From: Hericium rajendrae
Lineage: Eukaryota > Basidiomycota > Agaricomycetes > Russulales > Hericiaceae
Reading direction: 5' to 3'
Length of the DNA: 64,000 bases
NCBI GenBank assembly: GCA_033439255.1
Contig: CM065881.1
Coordinates: 1,178,001 to 1,242,000 of the forward strand
The translations under genes and the position numbers were made by a program. The notes under the pieces are model-generated. The model was not told the origin of the DNA. It worked only from the letters and a program-made list of their open reading frames with translations, and searched no databases. Positions 54,051 through 64,000 of the stretch are shown here, in pieces. Numbering within the stretch: position 1 is the first letter of the stretch; every line of letters starts with the position of its first letter.

Positions 54051-55344
54051 ATGACTGTATCCAAGGCCATCATGGACCAGATCAGGCAGCTCATCCCGCC
54101 TCTGAACGGGACGCTGCACAAGGGACAATCAGGTGCGCGCCATACCTGCCGGCGGCAGGATATGTATACTGATGAAGAGCATGTTGGACACAGGTCGAGT
54201 GGGTGTTCTTGGAGGCGCACTAGAGTACGCAGCTTCGCGTTTATGCCAGACGCAGGTATTCACAAGGCAATGGGCTACAGCTATACTGGCGCCCCGTTCT
54301 TCGCTTCGATTTCAGCACAGCGAGTGGTACGCTTATGAAATGTACATTCGTCGGTGCAGACTTATCAGAAGCTCCTGTGCAGGGAGTTGATCTTTCGCAT
54401 GTAATATGCTCCCCGAACGCTGCTGGTCCGATCAAGTCATATTCTCCAGACCTGATCGTACATCCTATACTAACAGAGAAGACGTGAATATTATCATACA
54501 CTTCTGTCAACATTCATCGCTGACGCTCCGACTACAGAACACCGCAGAATCTTCGTCCTGAAATGTCTGCTCTTCTGTCGCGCCTTCACGTCCTCGTCAT
54601 CGGTCCCGGACTTGGCCGCGAGCCGTACATGCAGGCGTTCGCCCGCATGGCTCTGAACGTTGCGAAGGAGCAGGGGATGTTCCTCGTCATCGATGCAGAT
54701 GGCCTGTACCTGGTTGGCCAAGAGCTGGACTTGGTAAAGGGCTACCGGCGTGCGGTCCTCACACCGAATGTAGTCGAATTCAAGCGGCTCAGCGAGCAAG
54801 CAGTGGGTTCTCATGCACATTCCTTTTCAAACGAAACCGCTGACGCAACATGTTGCAGGGCATCGACCCGAAGATAGAGGCACACAAACGCGCTTCGGCC
54901 GTCTCGCAGGTGTTGGGCGGTGTCACGATCCTGCAGAAGGGAGCAAATGACATCATCTGTGCGAACACGCAGGGCACGTCCAAGGAAGCCCACGAGCAGT
55001 CGAAGATATCTCTGTCTGAGGGGGAGCAGAACGAGACCATCGAGGTCGACACGCCCGGCGGGCTCAAGCGCTGCGGAGGGCAGGGTGACATCTTGAGCGG
55101 TGCAGTGGGCGCGTTCCTCGCATGGGGCAAGTGCTACGAGATGGGCGCGTTTGGCGACAAGACCATCCCGGTGTCACGGATGCCGATTCTTGCAGCAGTG
55201 GGGGCGAGTATGATGACAAGGGCCACGTCGAGGATCGCGTTTGAGAGGGAGGGCAGGGGCGTCGTGACGCAGGATATGTTGCAGGACATCGGACGCGGGT
55301 TTGTGCACATCTTCGGCAAGGATCAGCAGGGCGGGAAGCTGTAG
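54051..55344 (+). CDS. ATP-dependent (S)-NAD(P)H-hydrate dehydratase (carbohydrate kinase-like fold)
   Basis: It repairs hydrated NADH/NADPH using ATP. From ATG at 54051: [21 protein letters not shown], then [11 protein letters not shown] across an intron, [44 protein letters not shown] and [17 protein letters not shown]. Next are [40 protein letters not shown], the active-site block [19 protein letters not shown] (GGQGD..SG) and [18 protein letters not shown]. The order and motifs are those of the YjeF C-terminal/CARKD family. The frame ends at 55344. Five or six introns; one joins the AQRV segment to GADLSH. A close neighbour of phosphoglucomutase on the same strand, with 320 bp between. 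Confidence 0.9.
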
Positions 55345-55663
55345 CTGATCATGGACGTGCAGCGCAAGAATCGTGTATAGTAGATGTGATTGAGATAGTA
55401 TGTGAAGTACGCTTGATCGGGGTGAGATTGCTAGGCTATGTCGCGAAGTATTGCGAGGGATTTAATCCCGATAAGGCAGCTGGTTTACCTGATAAGGAAA
55501 ACATACAGGTCATTATGCACATGACGTGCTGGGGCATGCACGTGCATGGTGAGCCAAGCTCTAGCCGCGGTCTTCTTGCATATAAAGTGACATCCCCTTG
55601 CATTCCATCAGCTTCATCCCCTTCCTCCCTACCCCCACCATCGCAACAGCTATATCTCCATCG
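55345..55663. other. Intergenic with phosphoglucomutase promoter
   Basis: About 320 bp. TATAAAGT at 55581-55588 lies 83 bp ahead of the phosphoglucomutase ATG, followed by a pyrimidine-rich leader. Confidence 0.6.
55581..55588 (+). promoter_or_regulatory. TATA box of phosphoglucomutase gene
   Basis: TATAAAGT, 83 bp upstream of ATG at 55664, with C/T-rich sequence from about 55591 to 55640 between them. Confidence 0.6.
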
Positions 55664-57621
55664 ATGTCTAACCAAGTGAAGGAGATCGCGACCAAGCCCT
55701 TCGATGGGCAGAAGCCTGGTACTTCTGGTCTCAGGAAGAGGTGAGCCGGCATGCACTGACATCATATCGCGACTGACGCGAGTGCGCCAGAGTCAAGATT
55801 TTCCAGCAGGAGGTGAGTATATGCGGCCATCGCGTACTGATTGAAGCTGATCTCGTCCTAGCACTACACAGAGAACTTTCTCCAGGCCATCTTCGATGCC
55901 GTCCCTCTGTCCGGCGGGACGCTTGTCGTCGGTGGCGATGGCCGCTACTACTCCCCCGAGGTCGTACATAAGACCGTGAAGATTGCAGCTGCCAACGGCG
56001 TTGCGAAGCTCATCATCGGCAAAGATGGCATCCTCTCTACGCCCGCCGCATCTAATGTCATTCGGAAGTACAAGGCGACCGGCGGCATCCTTTTGACAGC
56101 CTCGCACAACCCCGGCGGTCCCAATGCGGACTTCGGTATCAAATACAACGTCGGAAACGGCGGGCCTGCCCCTGAAAATATCACCGACAAGATCTATGAG
56201 AAGACTAAGGCGATCTCGAACTACAAGGTCCTCGAGGCGCCGCCCGTCGACATCAGCAAGATCGGCGAATCCACGTACGGCCCGCTGAAGGTTTCCGTTA
56301 TCGATTCCGTCGCGGACTACCTCGAACTCCTGGAGTCCATCTTCGACTTCCCGCTCATCAAGTCCTTCCTGAAGTCACACGAATCTGACTTCCGCGTGCT
56401 CTTCGATGGTCTGCATGGCGTGACGGGGCCGTACGCGGAGGCGATCCTGGTCAAGACGATTGGCCTGTCCTCCAACTCTATCCAGAACTGCAAGCCGCTG
56501 CCTGACTTTGGTGGAGGACACCCGGATCCCAACCTGACTTATGCCCACTCGCTGGTCGAGGCTGTGGAGGCGAACAACATCGCCTTTGGCGCGGCCAGCG
56601 ATGGTGATGGTGATAGGAACATGATCTACGGAAAGGGCGCGTTCGTCACCCCTTCCGACTCGGTTGCGATCATCGCCGACTGGGCTGACTCCATTCCCTA
56701 CTTCAAGAAGGGTGGCGTCAAGGGATTGGCGAGGAGTATGCCGACGAGCGCTGCTATCGATGCGGTGGCGAAGGCGAAGGGCTTCGAGTACTTCGAGGTG
56801 CCCACAGGTATGCTTCAGAGCCTATCAATGCTCGATTCGGCCAACGCTGCCACTTATTAGGCTGGAAATTCTTCGGAAACCTCATGGACGCGGGCCGCCT
56901 GTCGATCTGCGGTGAGGAGTCGTTCGGAACTGGCTCAGACCACATTCGCGAGAAGGACGGTATCTGGGCAATTGTCGGTTAGTCTATATGCGGCTCGCTG
57001 ATGCGTATCTGGCACTGAAATTGTCGCCTTGTGCAGCCTGGTTGAACATCATCGCTGCTGCGAATAAGGACTCACCGAAGCTTATCGGCATCCGGGAGAT
57101 CCTGAACAAGCACTACGCGAAGTACGGCCGCTCGTTCTTCTCAAGGTACGACTACGAGGAGGTGCCGTCCGAGGGCGCACAGAAGCTCGTCGCGCACGTC
57201 AACGCGCTCATCGACGCGCCGGACTTCTCGCAGAAGACATACGTGTCCCCGTCGACCAAGACGGCGTTCACTGTCGCGAAGGCGTACAACTTCCACTACA
57301 CGGACCCGATCGACGGCAGCGTCAGCAAGAACCAGGGCCAGGTCGTCACGTTTGCGGACGGCAGCCGCGTGGTCTGGCGCCTCAGCGGGACCGGTAGCCA
57401 GGGCGCGACCGTGCGGATGTACGCGGAGCGCTATGTTGCGCCGAGCGCGGGCGAGAAGGAGCTCAACAGGGATACGGCGGAGGGCCTGAAGGCGCTCATT
57501 GAGGTCGCGCTGGAGATCAGCAAGCTCAAGGAGTTCTTGGGCCGGGACAAGCCGACGGTCATCACGGTGAGTTTATCTGGATACCGTGTTTTTGTGCCAT
57601 GCTGATAGGTGGTTGCAGTAA
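55664..57621 (+). CDS. PGM: Phosphoglucomutase
   Basis: It interconverts glucose-1-phosphate and glucose-6-phosphate, linking glycolysis to glycogen, trehalose and cell-wall precursors. From ATG at 55664: [17 protein letters not shown] joined to VKIFQQE, then [35 protein letters not shown] (phosphoserine loop), [16 protein letters not shown] (Mg-binding DGDGDR), [15 protein letters not shown], then [18 protein letters not shown] (sugar-binding loop), and [19 protein letters not shown] (phosphate-binding loop). All catalytic blocks are intact. The last sense codons are KPTVIT; an intron (57568-57618) then separates them from the TAA stop at 57619-57621. Normal length of about 560 aa. Confidence 0.95.
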
Positions 57622-58007
57622 ATGTTTTAGTTTGGAGAAGAAAAAGGATACAATTTGGAAGAACGCTAAGCCAGGAATGAAGTTCGCGTGTTTTGTACAT
57701 CATTTACCGTCTCGACTCGATAGAGTGTCATTTTTTCCCGACAGCCTTGCGAGATACGGCCACTCATCACGATCAGGAGTTGGCTACTCGTGAACGCGAT
57801 ATAGAACTCATCAAGTTTTTTCATGGTAAAACCACTGCATCACAGCAAGGGAACATTGCAGTCCGTCGACTGAGTGAGCAGTTCGCGGCATGGAAAGCTA
57901 TCAAGAAGTTCTGAGGTAGATCTACTAAGTTCATCTTTCTTGGTCAATACATTATGGATAAATTCAAGGCGGGACCACAGGCCTCGACGCTGACGGTCGA
58001 CAATTGG
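57622..58007. other. Intergenic with duplicated flank
   Basis: About 390 bp. From about 57913 the sequence is repeated near 59167, as part of the tandem duplication of the next gene. No gene. Confidence 0.55.
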
Positions 58008-58775
58008 TCACATAAAGTCAATCAGAACTAACGTTTTCGGATCCTGATGCCGAATCATCAGGCTCAGTACCAAAGCACAATAGACCTTGACGCACCTTTG
58101 TCTCCGAGAACACTTGGGTGGTGACGTCTCTCGCATCAAAGTTCTTTCTCCGGCGCCGGGGGTCGTCATCCGTCTTCTTGAAGACGGCGCGCGGTTTCTT
58201 GAGTAGCCCGCGCCAGACCTGCTGCGTCTCGTCCGGGGGCGGGATAATGAAGTCCGGGTCGAAGAACTTCTCCTTCTTCAGAGAGAGGTCGGCGGCGGTC
58301 TGGCAGGCATAGAAGGTCTTGGGAGAGCAGGCGATGCTCTCGTGCGGGAGGGTGAGGATCTCTTCTTCGGTCAGGCCGTAGGCGTGTTTGGCTAGTGGAG
58401 CAAAAAATTTAGCGAAAAGCCATCTGAAGCAGGAATAATTGAAGGACAGACCATCGCTCTTGTACATCGCCTGTGATGACAAGCACATCGTCAGTGGCCT
58501 CTCCAGCGACGACCGCGGCGAAAAACGCGTACCATTCTACCAACACCCAACTTAAAGGTCGTATCGACGTTCCACGGCTTCAGCGTCGCCTTCCACTCTT
58601 TCTTCTTCTCAGTTAGCGCCTTTTTCTTCGCCGCCTCTTCGCGCTTCTGCGCTTTCTCCTCGTCGGTCAGCTTCGTGCGCGGCGCGGCGCGTGGAGTCTT
58701 GGGCTTCGGCGCGGCCTTGGGTTTTGGCTCGGCATCGTAGCCGGCGCAGCGCATCTTTCGGCGGTAGGGAGGCAT
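58008..58775 (-). CDS. XPA_C-like small basic protein, tandem copy I
   Basis: From ATG at 58775: MPPYRRKMRCAGYDAEPKPK, a Lys/Pro/Ala-rich stretch, a charged helix (KLTDEEKAQKREEAAKKK), then KEWKATLKPWNVD. Two introns join GRM to AMYKSD and to AKHAYGLTEEEILTLPHES. The resulting KSDAKHAYGLTEEEILTLP resembles the XPA C-terminal DNA-binding-type motif (KSDAK..Y.L....L..LP). It continues LSLKKEKFFDPDF, PRAVFKKTDDDPRRRRKNF, and, after a last intron, DPKTLVLIDFM to the stop at 58008-58010. About 205 aa. The last exon is supported by its match in copy J (DPNFIALLEYM). Nucleic-acid binding is plausible from charge and motif; not proved. It shares the whole gene structure with copy J. Confidence 0.65.
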
Positions 58776-59259
58776 GGCTCGGAAGGATGCGTGGAGGGCG
58801 GGATGGGACACGGTTGGTTGGTTGGTTTTCCGGTTTTTATTATTCTGGTTAAGGCCACAGGGCCGTCACGGTCGCGTCGGATAACGCGTGACTTGACGCG
58901 TTTCGCTTGTGACGCGAAGGATGCAGTTTTCGCGTCCGTCACCTTTCCGAACAAACGAAAAACGAAAGCGCGGTCCAGATCATAACGCTGGGAATACATG
59001 TGTAACCTTCTGCAGACTGAAATCCCTTCCGATAGGTATCAATGAGCCACCGCAGCAGCAAGGAGTCGATGAAACACCTTCCGAATGTCACGAGGCCAAC
59101 ACCGAGGTCGATGCTGGCGTGATGAGAGTATACGTGAACGTGACATAGAGGCTTCAAGAAGTGCTAGGGTAAATTTACTAAGTACATCATATCGAGGAAA
59201 TATATTACGAATAAAGTCAAAACAAAGAGCGAAAGCGCAGGAGCGGCTCATATACGAAG
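58776..59259. other. Intergenic between tandem XPA_C-like genes
   Basis: About 480 bp. The promoter portion (to about 58905) is repeated ahead of copy J (to about 60169), including GATAACGCGTGACTTGACGC. Confidence 0.6.
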
Positions 59260-60030
59260 TCACATATACTCGAGCAGAGCTATGAAGTTCGGGTCCTGGT
59301 GTCGAGTCTTAGGATGCGTGCGTACAGAGAGTATTGGATCGATATACGTACCTTGGTCTCTATAAAAATCTGCGCGATCACGCTCGTCTCAAAGAAATTC
59401 GCCTTCCGGCGCCGGACGTCGTTGTCCGTCTTCTTGAAGACGGCGCGGGGCTTCTTGACGAGCCCGCGCGAGATCTGTTTCTTCTCGTCTGCGGGCGGGA
59501 TTTCGAAATCCGGGTCTAAGAACTTCTCCTTCTTCAGAGAGAGGTCGGCGGCGGCCTGGCATGAGAAGAAGGTCTTGCTGGAGCAAGGGATGCACTCGTG
59601 CGGGAGGGTGAGGATCTCTTCTTCGGTCAGACCGTAGGCGTGTTTGGCTAGCGGAGTGAAATATATCAGCCATAGATCATCGAGAGTCGAAGGGTGATAA
59701 ACATACCATCGCTCTTGTACATCGCCTATAATAAGGAGGACATTGTCAGTGACCATCTCCAGTGATGACGCGACGAAACGCGCGTACCATGGTACCAATG
59801 CGCAACCTAAAACTCGGGTCGACGTTCCATGGCTTCAGCGTCGCCTTCCATTCTTTCTTCTTCTCGGCGAGCGCCTTTCTCTCTGCTGCCTCCTCACGCT
59901 TCTGCGTTTTTTCCTCGTCGGTCAGCTTCACGCGCGGAGCGGCGCGTGGAGTCTTAGGCTTCGGCGCGGCCTTGGGTTTCGGTTCGGCATCATAACCGGC
60001 GCAGCGCATCTTGCGACGATAGGGCGGCAT
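59260..60030 (-). CDS. XPA_C-like small basic protein, tandem copy J
   Basis: Paralogue of copy I with the same start (MPPYRRKMRCAGYDAEPKPK) and same intron places. It reads KEWKATLKPWNVDPSFRLRI, then AMYKSD joined to AKHAYGLTEEEILTLPHE, LSLKKEKFLDPDFEIPPADE, PRAVFKKTDNDVRRRKANF and FIETK. The last intron then leads to DPNFIALLEYM and the stop at 59260-59262. Reading on without that intron would give an unrelated tail, whereas the spliced ending matches copy I (DPKTLVLIDFM), so the spliced form is preferred. Differences are concentrated in the C-terminal third. Both copies have open frames; the role of either is unknown. Confidence 0.65.
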
Positions 60031-62256
60031 GAAGATGAGGAATGTGTGTGGTGGTGGTTGACGCGAAAGGGGCGTGGTGGGAGGGACGCGGTTCGGATTT
60101 CGACGATTTATGGAATGGCCCGCAGGGATGTCACGCTCGCGTAGGATAACGTGTGACTTGACGCGTTTCTTCACCGAAGCACACCGTCACGTTCTGGCTT
60201 GGAGGCGGCCGCTGTGGACCGAGAACTCCCGATGCAAAGGCCTTGAAGAAAAAATTGACATGCTACTTATAACGACGGCGCCGGCTTCGCGGCAGAGCCC
60301 GCTACCTGAGCCCTTGAGATCACTTCTGGTCGGCACGCATTGAAGCATACGATTTAGCACATGTCACAGATGGCATTGAAAGACAATATTTGAAGTATCG
60401 AATCGTACTTTCCATTCCATCTACTCGAAAATAATCCACGAGCTGCAGAGCACGTCGCGTTTTCGAGTCTCTGAAAACGGACTCGCGCGCGGAAGCACGT
60501 GCCGTGAGTGAAGGAGTTCAGTGGGCTCGATTTCGGATTGGAATATCTTCGCCGTCGACGATCCGTAAAATATAAGATTTTACATACATGTGGATTGGTA
60601 TCGAAAGTACTATGTTCTGAAATCGAATTATACTTCTCCGGCGATTTGAGTTGACAGTCGTCGATTTGTACGAGCTCGACAGCGGTGCTGCGCCGCACTT
60701 AGCCGGAGCGGAGTCGAATGTCATGAACGTAAAATCCTGCGCCAAAAGTGAAACACGTTTGGAGGCCCTAAGACCCACTACCTATAGGTAGCGGGAATGT
60801 GTTCGCGAGCAGATGAAGCTGAGCGTGCAGATCTCTGCTCATCGTGGTACAGAAGCATGAGTTCTTGACGATACTTAGGCATTTTCGCGGGAAGCTGCAT
60901 GAGGGTAGGGCCACAGTCTACTCAAGATATGAGGCGCATCTTTCTGCAATGGTCAGTCTGTCATATCACAACTGCATCATCTTCTCGACCGCGCCCAATG
61001 CTAGGTTGGTCTAATCCTGCTACACACCATCATACCGTCTGTTGTCTCCCATGCTATGTCATCATTGATCATATTCTATTATACCATATTGTAGTGTTAC
61101 ATATAAAGATATACTTATATTGACTTTTTCCGGTCCGAGTTCAAAACGCACGCACAGACAGTGCCGCTTCTCGCGTCCTGCCTTGAATAAATTCTGACTA
61201 GTAATCAACAACCCTGCTGCACGCCATCCGTACATTGGCTGCCCTTCAAGATCTTGTTGATCGTCTCTACTGGAATGTATGGGCCGATCATTGATCATTG
61301 AATTGACCGGAGCCCTGCTCGCCGTGCGCGTCTCATCCAAAAAAGGCAGGCGTAGTGTTCGCAATCGATCGGCAAATAGCGGATTCAAATATTCAGCGTC
61401 CGGCGAGCTTTCGCCTCTTGGCTCAATGGCTGTACACAGCTGCATGACACGACTTGGACGCCGCTCAACAGCTTACGTTACGATGCATGACGGAGGGATC
61501 CTGAAGGATGAAAGCGAGCGCAGCGACTTCCGACCCTTTCAGTGATTCGCCCACCGCATCAGCGCTAGTGTTTCCAAGTCTTTTGGAGCTCCATGGTAAC
61601 AGAGTTTAATATCGTCGCAGAACGCCCAAGGTAGGGGTGCACAGAGCCCTGGGCACTCAGGATCTCTTAATATCAAGCACCATCGCGGGCTCAGCGCGCC
61701 GGCATTTCGGCCGAAGATGGCTACGCCGTTCATTGAACATGAAGACAGCGTGAGGAAGTGGCTTGACAGAGGCGCTTGGGGAACGATCATCGCCAAGGCT
61801 TCAACAGTTTTGACCTGATATTGACACGCAAGCCCCGCTCAGTACGGTCTGCTTTGTTCAGTACGGTCTGCTTTGTTTCTCAGCGAGGTGTGTCTGAGCC
61901 CGATGTGGGACAGGAACAGGGCAACACGTGCGGGTTTTGTGCCAAAAACGGATATGGAAGAGGTAATGTTGCGGCGGGGAAGCGGGGGGAAGCGGAGGGA
62001 AGCGGCGGCAACCAGCAACCATGCTGGAGGTTGTTCATTGTTCTCCTTGATCTGCCTTGTGTATAAAATTGCCTTCCCTCTTCCTCACGACGACCACCTT
62101 CCCCTACTCTGTCAGTCGTGGCCTGTGTTCACCCTCTCCCTCCTTTTGCTGTCAATCGTTTCTTCTGGTTTCACCACGCCCTACTGAAGAGTCTATACCC
62201 ACGTCGTATACAAGGACCACCCACATACCACACTACTACACCCTACGGACTCCACA
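60031..62256. other. Gene-poor stretch, 2.2 kb
   Basis: Includes the promoter of copy J and of the glucanase gene. Frames up to 127 codons are present without recognisable content. An AT-rich stretch at about 61060-61120. No RNA gene, terminal repeats or transposase remnant recognised. Confidence 0.45.
62061..62069 (+). promoter_or_regulatory. TATA box of GH16 glucanase gene
   Basis: GTATAAAAT, about 195 bp ahead of the ATG at 62257, followed by a strongly pyrimidine-rich leader typical of highly expressed basidiomycete genes. Confidence 0.5.
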
Positions 62257-63553
62257 ATGTTCCAATTACCAGCTGTCTTGCTCGCCTCGCTCCCGTTGAC
62301 TGTCCTTGCTGGCAACGCGCACTCAGGATCACTCCGACACAGGCACGAGCAGCATGCACGTGCCCTGCACTCCCGTCAGTCGAAGACGTACGCGCTCGTG
62401 GACGACTACAATGGGAAAAGCTTCTTAAAGTGAGCTGTCCTTTGACGTGTCGAGTGCGCGCTCTGACATGTTCGTTAAGTGAATCCCAGTGGAATTATTT
62501 CACGGACAGCGATCCCACGCACGGTTTGGTCACCTACCAGTCGAAGAACGACGCGGCGGCGGCGGATCTTGCCTATGTCCAGCCTGACAATGTTTTCATT
62601 CTTGCTGTCGATAACAAGACCCAACTATCCTCGGGCCAGAATCGCAAGTCGTACGTTCCTTTGTTCTTCGACGCGTCGCGTGGCATATTAAATTGTAAGT
62701 TGTTCAGGACGCGTATCAGCTCCGTGAAGACGTATGACAGCGGTCTCTTTATCGCGGATTTCTGGGCAATGCCTGCTGGTTGTTCTATTTGGCCTGCGTG
62801 GTGGACCGTAGGACCTGACTGGCCTCTCAATGGCGAGATCGATATCATTGAGGGTGCGTGTCTTGTTTGTGGCAGGGCCGGTACATATTCTGATGTGCCG
62901 TATTGCAGGTGTCAACAATATGGGCACCGTGCGTCGCACATTTCGTTTGATGCATCATTCCTGCTCACACTCGGGATATGCAGAATCAATACACAGGGCA
63001 TGGCAGCGCTGGTTGCACGCTTAGCGCGGACGCCATTGAGAAGCCCATCAAACTCTTCACCGGCAACCTCGTCAACACGGCATGCGAGAGCAATGCCACC
63101 AGCAACGCTGGCTGCTCCTTCACCGACACCGACAACCGCTCGTTCGGGACCAACTTCAACAACGCTGGCGGAGGTGTCTTCGCCCATCTTGTCGACCAGG
63201 ACGGCATCAAGGTGTGGCACTTCGCGCGCACAGAAATCCCGCAGGACATCGAGGATGGCCAGCCCGATCCCACAAAGTGGGGCAACCCTGTCGCCAACAT
63301 TCCCGCCTCGGGCTGCAACCCGGCGGAGCACATCAAGAAGCATGTCCTGGTCATCAACACGACGCTGTGCGGTGACTGGGCTGGCGGCTCGTTCTCGTCT
63401 ATGGGCTGCCCTGGGACGTGCTCTGATTTCGTGGCAGACCCCAAGAACTTCGATAGTATGCTGGCTTTCGTAACTTGTTTCTATTCCTGTTTGCTCAACG
63501 ATCTCGCCTTAGATGCCCGCTGGGCCGTCAGGTCCATCAAGGTCTACGCCTAG
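62257..63553 (+). CDS. Secreted glycoside hydrolase family 16 endo-beta-1,3(4)-glucanase (laminarinase type)
   Basis: From ATG at 62257: a signal peptide (MFQLPAVLLASLPLTVLAGN), a short basic pro-region (RHRHEQHARALHSRQ) and the GH16 domain. Visible blocks are TYALVDDYNGKSFL, then WNYFTDSDPTHGLVTYQS, FILAVDNKTQL, RISSVKTYDSGLFIADFW, GCSIWPAWWTVG and the catalytic NGEIDIIEGVNN (E..D..E). Next come NQYTGHGSAGCTL, SFGTNFNNAGGGVF, KVWHFARTEIP, LVINTTLCGDWAG and ARWAVRSIKVYA. The layout follows the laminarinase Lam16A of Phanerochaete chrysosporium. It cuts beta-1,3 and mixed 1,3/1,4-glucans outside the cell, in wall remodelling or feeding. Five or six introns; one lies directly after the EIDIIEG codons. 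Catalytic residues are all present. Confidence 0.92.
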
Positions 63554-63795
63554 ATGCGCTAGTCCGCGGCCAGTATCGTATACCCAGACTATACATCCGG
63601 ATTGACTTATGCCATTGACTGGCTATTTAACGGGACTTCTGCTAATGAACTTGTGCGCACGGGGTGCTCATACGATGAATATATTGAATAAGAGCTATGA
63701 AGATGATGTGGACGTGTATTGCCATGAGAGTCTAGCCTGTCGCTGCGCTGGTATACCGTGAGTGCTCCCCTGTCCCTGCGGCTTTAACAGATAGC
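63554..63795. other. Downstream region of the glucanase gene
   Basis: About 240 bp; AATAAG at about 63687 could be a polyadenylation signal. No gene. Confidence 0.4.
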
Positions 63796-64000
63796 ATGCG
63801 GTCAGTACTTCTTCGCGCCGCTGCGAACGTCGGACAGGATGTTCGTTCCTCCATCATGACTCGGCAGCCGCCGGCGGGCAAGTCAAGATGGCGTGCTCCT
63901 CGAGATGCGCTGCGCGACACGCTCTCATCACGCATTCCAACACGCGCGGATTTAGATGGACACTTATCCACGTCGTCGACGTGCGGCGGCGGCGGAGAAA
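63796..64000 (+). CDS. Possible N terminus of a gene running off the right edge
   Basis: An ATG at 63796 opens a frame without stop to the end of the window (68 codons). It begins MRSVLLRAAANVGQDVRSS and continues Arg/Ser/Thr-rich with few acids, which could be a mitochondrial presequence. No domain is reached. A competing antisense frame covers the same bases, so this is weak. Confidence 0.25.
   Translation, partial: MRSVLLRAAANVGQDVRSSIMTRQPPAGKSRWRAPRDALRDTLSSRIPTRADLDGHLSTSSTCGGGGE

Larger units (their letters stand above)
57913..60169. repeat. Direct tandem duplication of XPA_C-like gene with both flanks
   Basis: Units 57913-58905 and 59167-60169, offset about 1,252-1,264 bp. Matching 3' flanks are CTACTAAGTTCATC and TTACTAAGTACATC; matching 5' flanks are GATAACGCGTGACTTGACGC and GATAACGTGTGACTTGACGC. 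Confidence 0.8.

Noticed and set aside
1-64000. CRISPR arrays, further tRNA genes, complete rRNA genes, or LTR-type elements
   Set aside because: None was seen on reading; the only rDNA-like sequence is the 42-bp fragment at 15458-15499.

Overview
The window looks like nuclear DNA of a basidiomycete fungus, most likely an agaricomycete. Genes are dense and broken by many short (about 45-65 nt) GT-AG introns, codons are GC-rich, and the genes include agaricomycete types: BTB/POZ arrays, multi-pass orphan membrane proteins, a BCS1-like AAA ATPase and a GH16 laminarinase-type enzyme. No assembly or species can be named from the sequence alone.

Layout. 0-8.6 kb is housekeeping: a 5'-partial pericentrin/Pcp1-like spindle pole protein (+), cardiolipin synthase (-), tRNA-Ile(AAT) (+) and HMG-CoA synthase (-). 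8.6-21 kb is accessory: gene-poor DNA with one possible short secreted peptide, a caspase-fold protein whose catalytic His is Arg (-), a 3.3-kb Tc1/mariner-like DNA transposon with good terminal inverted repeats, and three BTB/POZ paralogues (+), one broken by a stop. At 21.5-24.4 kb is a VPS9-domain Rab5 exchange factor with a CUE domain. From 24.7 to 29.6 kb lie two paralogous multi-pass membrane genes (-), the first almost stripped of CpG but still open. After a gene-poor stretch come a disordered protein (-), RNase P subunit p40 (-), pantothenate synthetase (-), dolichyl-diphosphatase (-), a BCS1-like ATPase (+), an ACS-family MFS transporter (-) and a short-chain dehydrogenase (-).

46.9-53.6 kb is the most unusual part: six small (+) genes in two tandem families I do not recognise. 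The first three encode 91-162 aa proteins with a shared N-terminal Leu/Arg-rich segment and a shared ARPVKP tail. The next three share an N-terminal MGSL(L/F)S..C signal expected to be myristoylated and palmitoylated, then a run of 11-residue amphipathic repeats (about 3, 7 and 15 units), then a short tail ending in Lys-Lys. Exon 1 of the latter is exactly 71 nt in all three and all introns are phase 2.

54-64 kb: NAD(P)HX dehydratase and phosphoglucomutase (+), two tandem XPA_C-like genes (-), about 2.2 kb without a gene, a GH16 glucanase (+), and perhaps the start of another gene at the right edge. Five separate tandem gene duplications within 64 kb suggest that local duplication is the main source of novelty here.
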